Source of the DNA: Nannochloropsis salina CCMP1776
Taxonomy: Eukaryota > Sar > Eustigmatophyceae > Eustigmatales > Monodopsidaceae
NCBI GenBank assembly: GCA_004565275.1
Contig: SDOX01000127.1
Span: 44,491 to 108,235 of the forward strand
Length of the DNA stretch: 63,745 nucleotides
Direction: 5' to 3'
Shown: positions 56,009-63,745 of the stretch, piece after piece
How the letters are laid out: each line of letters starts with the position of its first letter
Position numbering within the stretch: position 1 is the stretch's first letter
Program-made: the position numbers and the translations under genes
The notes under the pieces: model-generated
Seen by the model: only the letters and a program-made list of their open reading frames with translations
The model's database searches: none
What the model was told of the DNA's origin: nothing

Positions 56009-57304
56009 GCGAGAAGGAGTATTCCTTTTTCTCGCGTCCAATATGTAGTTCCGTGTGGATAATTTCCACATTTCCTTTCTTTCCTTCGACGATCTTGCAG
56101 TCCTTTAAGCCCATCTACCTAAATCACAGTCGTTCCCAGCGGGTCCACCTTGTCTCTTTCCCTCTTGTCCTCCTTTTCTGCCTTGCCTTCTCCTTCTACA
56201 AGTCAAACCTCTTCTTATGTCCTATGTCTTGAGCCTCAACAATAGAGAGATGGCTGCATGAGCCCTGCTCCCTGTAGAGAGAGACAACTCAAAGAGTTCC
56301 TTACGAGGGCGAGACAAGGACAAGTCTCGTCCAGAAAAGTATCACACTCCTCGAATAATGGCCGGTGAGCTGACCGAGCTCAAGCAAAGGAAAAGAGCTT
56401 AGTGACGAGGTACAAAGCACAAGCGAGCTAGCCCGACAGAGGATATCACCTCTCCTGAATGATGATCGTTGAGCTGGTAAGACTCAACAAAAATAGCGGC
56501 TTTCAATACATTCCAAAGAAAAAAGTGAGTTTCGAAATGGAGGGCAAAAGCGAATAAGCCTAAATAACGGAGAGCTGGAGTTTTGAGGCGGCGCCCCAAC
56601 TTGCCGCTCTGCATCGAGCCAACCTAGCATCCGCAAGTCTGCAGAACTCCCGATACGTGACTAAAGCATGTTCATTTGCCAGGATGGGAGTTGTTCATTG
56701 CAAGGACAACATAGCCGTGGTATGGGAGAGAGAAATTCGGATGCAACCGCTCGGGGAAACCAGCCTTAGCTCCCTAAGCCAAAGATTCCTCGACGCTCAA
56801 CCGGGGAATTTCCAATTAGTACACTTGCTTTGCAGATTGACGCTGTGTGTTCGCTGTGTCGATGCAATCTATACGTGACCTTGTTGCCTGAATTTTCTTC
56901 ACTATACAGTAAGTACTGAAGTATTATATATATTAATCCTCGATATTATTCTATACCATATGTGTTAAATGTTTTTCGTGAAGGCGATATTGTCAAGAAG
57001 AAGATTCGATCATTCGTCCTCGCTCAACGCACCTACGGATGCTTGGTGCATCCCTTTTTACGAGACATAAATGATGCACGAGATCCGTATGTGTCGTGCC
57101 GTCTACATTGATAACGACAGGATCGATCAAGTGAGATACGTAATGTCGTAAATGACACGACCTTGGGGCTGTGCTTCAAACGACCCTCGTTGCCTCCTCG
57201 GAAACCTGGTCGCGCTGGGCTCCCTGTGGTGTACCATTACTTTCATATTATTCAATTAAATCTCATTTGTCTATACTCATCTATCATCACGTAGACAAGG
57301 GAAC
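56009..57304. other. Intergenic region, no supported gene
   Basis: 1.3 kb between the VOC 3' UTR and the secreted-protein gene. No convincing frame. The part from 56880 to 57300 is AT-rich and probably the promoter of the gene at 57305. Confidence 0.5.
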
Positions 57305-60300
57305 ATGATTTTTGTTTCCTCTAAACTGTGTTTTGCTCTTCTAGCGCTCTTTGCCTTGCACGTCGAGTGTCAACCTGCCAGGTTTCCAGTCGTGCAACAA
57401 TCTCGGGGGCTGGACGAAAAGCATGAGCTCCATGCCAGATTGAAAGAGCTTGTACAGTCCACCGCCAAAAGGTGTGGGACGAGCTGTAGAGATCCACGAG
57501 GCTCCTCATCTTTTCTCGACCGTTTTGCCACACCTGAGGAAAACCCCGACTACAGTAGGACAGCATTTCAAGAAGCGCCGATAAATGCAACACGCGATGG
57601 TCATTTCGTGGAGCGTGAATTACTTTTAAAACCACGAAAGAGAAGGTGGATCAGCAAGAGAAAGCTCAAGAAACAGCTTCAAGAGTGCGAGACTCGCTTA
57701 CAAGAAAGTCAGGACACTTTGGAGGCCCCAAGGCTTCTGTTTGTTCAGATGGCTCAGCACTGCACGTTGGAAATGACAGCAGGACGATATTACCTCCGCA
57801 CGACAGATATGGATGCGGATACCTACGTCTTTACAGAGATGCCCATGCAGCGCGCAACAGTCTGGCCAACAAGTTTCTTTGTCGGCTACCTGTTTGATGA
57901 GTTCTTCCCCGTCGAGAAGCCCAACGCGGCTTTCACCTTCAATGTTTACAACAATCAGTCAGAGAAGACATTTGAAGGACCCCTAATATCTGTCATCCTC
58001 TCGTCGCATGAAGTCGTCCTGCAGGAGGACAACTCCACTCTTGTTGTTTACGAGCTTGGTCAGTCGTCTAAGCAGGAAGCTACGTCCCCGCTGTCACACT
58101 TTTTTCGAGGTGTGGATCCCGGTAGTACGGCATCTGTAACATACGAGCACTGTTCTTTCTTTATCGATCCTGCGACTGGTGACATTGATTCCGACAAAGG
58201 TGAATCTTCCACAGATACCGGAAGTGGCCCATCCCCACCAAATAGCGAAACAAGCCCATCTGCGAGCTTTACTAGTCCAGTGACATCCTTTGATACGACA
58301 ATCCAGACCCTTGAGCAAGCGGCACAAACGGTGGAGAACGGCCCTAAGGGGCCTAGTCCGACACCCAATCCACTTCGAAAATACGATAGAATCTGGAAAG
58401 TGAAAGATAGTGAGGGGAAACTGGGAGGCGGCGTTGAATCGAAAGACTACCTCAAGGGTGCGGCAGACACTATACGTGCTGTGGCAGTTGTCATTAAGGA
58501 ATGCAAAGCGAAGAAATGTGATGGAACCGCCATCGTAGAAGGCGTATCTAATATCCTGCTTGCCGTGTCTCCTGTCGTCGGAGCCGCTTTCCCCCCGGCT
58601 GGTATAGCAATAGCCGTTATAGCTTCCTTCGGTCTTCTCTTTTCTAGCCTTGCATATGAGCCTCCGAGTCCAGGAGCTGCCCCTCTGACACCGTCCATGA
58701 TACAAGACGCCGTGAGACGCAGTCTCGTAAGCTTTACTGTTGCACAGGACACTGAGCTTCTTGAACAATACGCAGTTTTCATCAACATAGATCTCGACAA
58801 TTTCGTGAGGCATTCGGGAAGCCTTGCCTATATTCGCAAGCAAAGGGGGAATGATGGTCAAGTTCTTATCGACAAACAGGTGTGTGGTATACGTAGTTTT
58901 TTTTAAAATAAAACTGCTGCAATAGAGGTATCGTTTCCCGGCTTTATCAAGATTTCCCCCCCCTTTCTCTCGATGCTAGGGAAGTCGTACTCCTTCCTAC
59001 ACTCTCACGTCCCTTAGAATTTTCTTGGCGTGAACGACGGGAGGATAGGGGTGGCGTTGGGAGAACAATGGAGAAACACACCCAAGTTTGTGCACTTCTC
59101 ACATGCATCCATATCCTTGTTATTTCACCCTCAACTCTCCCAGGTCGCTCTTTGGTACCACCAGGAGTACAGTGGAGCATGGAACTCATATCAGTCCGCT
59201 TTAGTCCCGATACAAGTAAAGTATAATACATGGTTTGGGTCAGGCAAGGATAGCCTCCGAGCAGATGTTGCCAACTGGATCGACGAGAACATGAACCAAT
59301 GCCGAGTCACAAAGCAACCTCCAGGAATGGAGAGAAAATACAATGAGTACCCGCCGCCTACAGATGGTGACAATTTTGAAAAGTGTAGGAAAAATGTGGA
59401 TGAAGGTAAAGCCATGTGGGATACTATGTTGGCCTTTGCCGACGCTTACCTTCACATGGCCACGACCCTTATGAATTTTGCCTCTCAAAGCATTGTAATT
59501 ATGCACATGTCCTCGTTTTGTGATCCTGCCCAATTCGACGAGAGCACAATCACTGAGAAATGCGAGTGGAATAGTGCGATTCGAAACTTGCTGTCCAAGG
59601 TATTTGAAGTACAAGGCTATGCGCTCTTTCTCTCCAGGGTCCGCAAAGAAATTGATTCCGAGTGTATTGGTGGAAGGGGATGGCCATTCTCTCAGCAATG
59701 TTCTATGGAGTCCTGCAACTATAAGTGGAGCATTTCACTGGACATGATTAGATATTTTGACACATTTGCTGGTGACACATTGGAAAAGATAGGATTCTTC
59801 GAAATTGAAACCGCCACAGGAGATGTATATTCTTCCTGCCTTAATTTCAGGACTGACAAGGGTAGAGATGGGTTTGCCTATGGGGGTTTCTGGGCGTACA
59901 CAGGCGTGTCGAGGACAGATAAGTCTAAAGATCGAACTGACAAGTTCGACGATTGCGCAGCGTTACCTGTCGTTCTGCGTGGCACATACTCTTTCGGCGC
60001 TGTTCCTAATTACGTTGTGAAACCAGATCTACCTAAATGTGCGGCGACTATTGACGATGTCAGTCTCTGGGGACCCAATTTTCCGTCTGACGAGTCACTG
60101 AAACGGTATACTCCGGACCTTTCCTGCAAGCAGACTTCCGAAGTCTCACGACACTTTAATGTCAAGGCTGACCAGATAGATGAGTGCTGGAAGCATTGCT
60201 CCAATGAGGCGAAGCTCAAACCTATCTTTTTCTTCACCGTCGACACTTTACTACTACTGTGCAAATGTTATTCCACGTGGTAAGTAAGTAGGCGCACATT

Positions 60301-60435
60301 TCCGCTACACTGACATTCTCACAGTCAACTCGTCCCTCTGTTATTCCATAACCTACAACACCGGACAGTGATATTGTTTATGAGCCAGGGACGTCTCTCG
60401 TTGCAGCATTAAAGGAACCAATAAATGAACCATAG
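57305..60435 (+). CDS. Large secreted protein of unknown family
   Basis: Three exons (57305-58879, 59144-60279, 60369-60435) give 925 residues in phase. The N-terminus (MIFVSSKLCFALLALFALHV, ECQ) is a signal peptide. The next 130 residues are basic, with a short coiled-coil stretch (KKQLQECETRLQESQDTL). A Ser/Thr/Pro-rich linker lies at about 300-350. A long hydrophobic stretch at about 410-455 (NILLAVSPVVGAAFPPAGIA then IAVIASFGLLFSSLAY) could span a membrane. Exon 2 is a dense, Trp/Tyr/Cys-rich domain (ALWYHQEYSGAWNSYQSALV, MWDTMLAFADAYLHMATTLM, GFFEIETATGDVY). It ends with a small Cys cluster (DECWKHC, LLLLCKCYST), faintly like WSC or PAN modules. Exon 3 adds CDIVYEPGTSLVAALKEPIN. No family is recognised. 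Exons 2-3 are copied at 61.4-62.7 kb. Confidence 0.75.
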
Positions 60436-61181
60436 CAGCATGGAAGTCCTTGCATTCGGAACATATGGCTCGACGAAAGCTACAACCCGCATTTCATGCT
60501 GACTTTGCAGTAAGGTATATAATCTAGTTTAAAATCTTCAAAAGCTTTCCTTATGAGTTCGCTTGAGCAAAGGACGAAATCTAGAGAAGGTCAGGTCTGA
60601 TCGGCATGGAGTCAATCCCTAAAATGTTACTACAATCTGCTCTACTCTCTTTTCCTGATAGAGCGCACAAACTTCCATTGACTTTCTCATGATTGATATA
60701 CCATATACTCAGAGAGCAATATCTCGTATAAAGTATTAAATTAAATGTCACGGTTAGATATGGATCGAGCACCCACTGGACCATGCCAGCATGAAAACTC
60801 TTACACACGGACAGCCATAGCTTGGCCACAGTTTACGACTCCTTGTCATCACGCCTTATCGAACACCTTAGCACAGTATTTATCCGTCCGCCTCGAAAAG
60901 CTCTACCACTTTATACTAGAGCGTCAAAGAAGCAATCATGCTCAAAACGGGTTTTACCACCGGCGAGTTGTTTTATCAAGTGTCACAACAGCCATCAGTC
61001 TTACCGCACCGGTTTTCTGTCCAAGGTCTTTCTATTCGCCGCCCTTCATAGCTATGCTCTCAACACAGATCTGCATAAACAATAGGTTTAGAGTATTCCT
61101 GGATGACAATGATAAGTCCTCCGCCCCCGTTGCTTTTCGAGGAAAGTGTTTCGTCCTAATCCCCTCCCCTCCACACCGGTC
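60436..61181. other. Spacer before the duplicated mosaic
   Basis: About 750 bases. Frames at 60745-61251 show no features. No similarity to other parts of the window was noticed here except at its right end, where the VOC exon 5 fragment begins. Confidence 0.45.
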
Positions 61182-61280
61182 CAAGGAGTACGGGTTGAAC
61201 GTGGCGCTCCATTTCGTACCAGACTCGAGCTTCGTCCCACTTGGCGAGTAGAGGCGGAAGAGGAGGGGGGGGGAGAGAGG
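61182..61280 (+). pseudogene. Orphan fragment of VOC exon 5 fused to the start of the VOC 3' UTR
   Basis: 61182-61248 is about 85% identical to VOC exon 5 (53290-53358): AAGGAGTACGGG, AACGTGGCGCTCCA, TTCGTACCAGACTCGAGC, CTTGGCGA. It then jumps, at a GCGA/CGAG overlap, into GAGTAGAG-CGGAAGAGGAGG and a G run. This is the beginning of the VOC 3' UTR (55578 onward). The splice acceptor and the rest of the gene are absent, so it cannot encode the protein. Confidence 0.8.
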
Positions 61281-62695
61281 TCGTTTCCCGGCTTTATCGA
61301 CATTGACATTGTTACCCCCGTTCTCTCGATGCAGAGATATGGAGAAATATGCGCAAGTTTCTGCACTCCTTACTCGGATCCATGTCCTTGGTATCTCAAC
61401 CTCAACAACTCTCCCAGGTCGCTCTTTGGTACCATCAGGAGTACAGTGGAGCATGGAACTCATACCAGTCCGCTTTAGTCCCGATACAAGTGAATTATAA
61501 TACATGCTTTGGCACAGGCAAGGATAGCCTCCGGATAGATATTGCCAACTGGATCGACGAGAACATGAACCCATGCCGGGCTACATCGCCACCTCCTCAC
61601 ACGATACGAGAATACGATCAGTACCAGCCGGATATAAGTGATAAAAAATTTGGAAAGTGTACGAAGACTGCTGATGAAGATAAAGCCATGTGGGATACTG
61701 TGTTGGCCTTTGCCGACGCTTACCTTCACATGGCCACGACCCTTATGAATTTTGCCTCTCAAAGCATTGTAATTATGCACATGTCCTCGTTTTGTGATCC
61801 TGCCCAATTCGACGAGAGCACAATCACTGAGAAATGCGAGTGGAATAGTGTGATTCGAAACTTGCTATCCAAGGTATTTGCAAGGCTAAGCGCTCTTCTT
61901 CTCCAGGGTCCGCAAAGAAATTGATTCCGAGTGCGTTGGTGCAAGGGGATGGCCATTCTCTCAACAATGTTCTATGGAGTCTTACAACTATAAGTGGAGC
62001 ATGTCATATAATGCAGTAATTAAAAATAATGTTATAAGCGGAAGCTTGGAGAGGATAGGATTCTTCGAAATTGCATTCTCCCCAGGGGATGTATATTCTT
62101 TCTGCCTGAATATCAGGACTCACGCGGGTAGAAAGGGGTTTGCCGATGGAGGTTTCTGGGCGTACACAGGAAATGCTGTATTTGGTGCTGGGACTGAACA
62201 TCTATTCGAAAAGTACGATAATTGCGCAGCGTTACCTGCCGTTCTCGATGATGAAACCTGTTCGGCGCTGTTCCAAATTACGTTGTGAAACCAGGTCTAC
62301 CTAAATGTGCGGCGACTATTGACGATATCAGTCTCTGGGGACCCAATTTCCCGGTTGATCAGTCACTGAAACAATATGCTCCAGACCTTCCCTGCAAACA
62401 GAGTTCCGAAGTCTAACGACACTTTAATGTCAAGGCTGACCAGATAGATGAGTGCTGGAAGCATTGTTACAATGAGGCGAAGCTCAAATCTACCCCTTTT
62501 TCACCGTCGATAAGGGTTTACTACTGTGCAAATGTTTTTCGACGTGGTTAGTGAGTAGGCGCACATTTCCGCTAAACCGACATTCTCACATATACTCGTT
62601 GCCCTGCTATTCTGTAGCCTCCAACACCGCTCGGTGACATTGGTTATAAGCCAGGGACTTCCCTCGTCGCAGCATTAAAGAAACCAATTGCTTAA
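61281..62695 (+). pseudogene. Partial copy of the secreted-protein gene (exons 2 and 3)
   Basis: The copy begins inside intron 1 (CGTTTCCCGGCTTTATC at about 61282, matching 58931). It continues with an intact acceptor (CTCCCAG) and exon 2 from 61418 to about 62546. Long stretches are nearly identical to exon 2 of the full gene (for example the region encoding MATTLMNFASQSIVIMHMSS), while others, such as 61570-61680, are strongly diverged. The frame is broken near 61890 and again later. The exon 3 equivalent (GDIGYKPGTSLVAALKKPIA) lacks the AG acceptor. Exon 1 with the signal peptide is absent. The TAA is shared with the VOC-type 3' UTR that follows. Confidence 0.82.
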
Positions 62696-63125
62696 GACGA
62701 GTAGAGCCGGAAGAGGAGGGGGGGAGAGAGGAAGGGATGGGAGAAGAGGAAACAGCGCCGAAATGCCGGTAAACTTCGGCAGTGACAAAAACTTAGAGTG
62801 GAAAAACCTTGGATTGGCTGTCCTGCGAGGGATGCGTGCATGGTCGGAAATGCTATCGTTGTGTGTTATCTATTTGAAGGCGATGAAACGTCGACATGTG
62901 TTTGAGAATGTGTGAGGGAGAAAGTGAGCGGGATGGAGGAAGCGAGGAATGAACATGCTGAAAAAGGACAAAACGAAGGAGGCTGCACTCATGTCTATCG
63001 GTCACTTTGCTCGTAAACGGGTATGTTTTCACATAAGGGATTATGTATAGGCCGATTCGATTGTTTTTAAATATGAATGACATCTGTGCCGGTGTCATGG
63101 ATGGAAGGTGTGGTCAATGCATGAA
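62693..63125 (+). repeat. Second copy of the VOC 3' UTR
   Basis: Copy of 55573-56008 (see there), fused in the TTGCTTAA-ACGAGTAGAG motif to the end of the partial secreted-protein copy. Similarity fades after ATGCATGAAAG at about 63125. Confidence 0.92.
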
Positions 63126-63221
63126 AGAGGAAATGAGATTTTTTAAAGCTTCTAAATCTCTCTCCTCCTCTCAGGTCCGTTGTCTTCCGCATTTATCACA
63201 GAAAATTGGCTGCATAAGGTT

Positions 63222-63623
63222 TCATCTGTTCTGCTGCGACGAAGACATCCGGGTATCTTTTCTCGACAAAATAACATGGATCCAGTCCACGGGGCAATTC
63301 TTGATGACCTGGGTAACGAGCGGGCTTGCCCAGGTGAAGTGTTCGTGGTGGGGGCGTGGAATGGGCACGTGGGTGAGATGCACGTGCTGCGCCTCCTCCT
63401 CTGCCTGGGGACCGCGACGCACGTTGGCGAGCATGCGGGCGGCGTACTCATCGATGAGGGCCTCGGAAATCAGCACAATTCCCCACCTACCGACCTTATT
63501 TTTCGTGTCAAACATGTACCGATGCGTAAGCTTAAGGGTCATTCGGTCAAGTGCATCCTTGTCCAAATCGGGAACGATGCCTTTCGTACGCAAAAATGTG
63601 TCACGGCAAAAGTGGTGCATGTC
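63222..63623 (-). CDS. Hypothetical protein, last exon (gene continues to the right)
   Basis: Open frame of 132 residues from about 63620 down to TGA at 63222. It is preceded by a likely acceptor (GGGTAG|GACATGCAC), so it is probably the terminal exon of a gene entering from the right edge; a second exon-like stretch (DEFDIEEG) starts at 63745. The first 70 residues look protein-like and are well mixed in composition (CRDTFLRTKGIVPDLDKDAL, THRYMFDTKNKVGRWGIVLI). His-rich sequence follows. No family is recognised. Its 3' side abuts the duplicated VOC 3' UTR, so the original gene end may have been replaced. Confidence 0.5.
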   Translation of the reverse strand, partial: DMHHFCRDTFLRTKGIVPDLDKDALDRMTLKLTHRYMFDTKNKVGRWGIVLISEALIDEYAARMLANVRRGPQAEEEAQHVHLTHVPIPRPHHEHFTWASPLVTQVIKNCPVDWIHVILSRKDTRMSSSQQNR

Positions 63624-63745
63624 CTACCCTTTTTTCCTCTTGGCCCATCCATTTCCTCTCTCACTCCATCCTGCACCCCTCCCTCCCTCCCTTCCTCCCT
63701 CCCTGCCTTCCTCTTTCCCTCCCTTCTTCAATGTCGAACTCATCT

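Overview
The window looks like nuclear DNA of a photosynthetic stramenopile, most likely a eustigmatophyte of the Nannochloropsis/Microchloropsis kind; no search was run, so this is inference. The evidence is: intron-rich genes packed closely on both strands with GT-AG introns; very frequent GGGA/CCCT tracts, mostly in introns; and signal peptides of the secondary-plastid type, with a Phe just after the cleavage site (ATA-F-LPP, VQG-F-LHP). I built exon models by hand from splice sites, reading phase and protein similarity. For most complete genes the exon lengths sum to a multiple of three.

Layout, left to right. SEC13 exon 1 (-) leaves the left edge and faces a membrane-anchored unknown (1184-4035, +). 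From 4.7 to 9.7 kb lies an acidic-protein gene (5026-5889, -) and a decayed, partly inverted second copy of its locus (8.5-9.7 kb), separated by about 2 kb without a convincing gene. Then come an intronless TOG/CLASP-like protein (10113-12947, +), a mitochondrial pyruvate/branched-chain dehydrogenase kinase (13565-18174, -), an acyl-CoA synthetase (18863-22144, -), a JMJD7-like hydroxylase (22619-24580, +), a three-RRM SR/RGG protein (24870-27977, -), a plastid-targeted unknown (28773-30484, +), a 1479-residue coiled-coil/PEHE protein resembling MSL1/KANSL1 scaffolds (31392-37226, -), an SNM1/PSO2 cross-link repair nuclease (38300-41365, +), a thylakoid-lumen protein (42042-43156, +), a membrane RBR ubiquitin ligase (44087-48070, -), a nucleotide-sugar transporter (48726-51143, -) and a plastid two-module VOC/glyoxalase-fold protein (52034-55575, +).

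The right end is the most unusual part. A 925-residue secreted protein of unknown family (57305-60435, +) is followed by a partial copy of itself (61.3-62.7 kb). This copy is embedded between two copies of the start of the VOC gene 3' UTR, next to an orphan piece of VOC exon 5. The mosaic runs up to the edge of another gene on the minus strand (63222-63623).

Most genes are ordinary housekeeping or organelle genes with no shared pathway. Neighbours tend to alternate in divergent and convergent pairs with short shared promoters. The notable biology lies in the two duplicated loci, the PEHE scaffold and the VOC protein that has lost its expected metal ligands.
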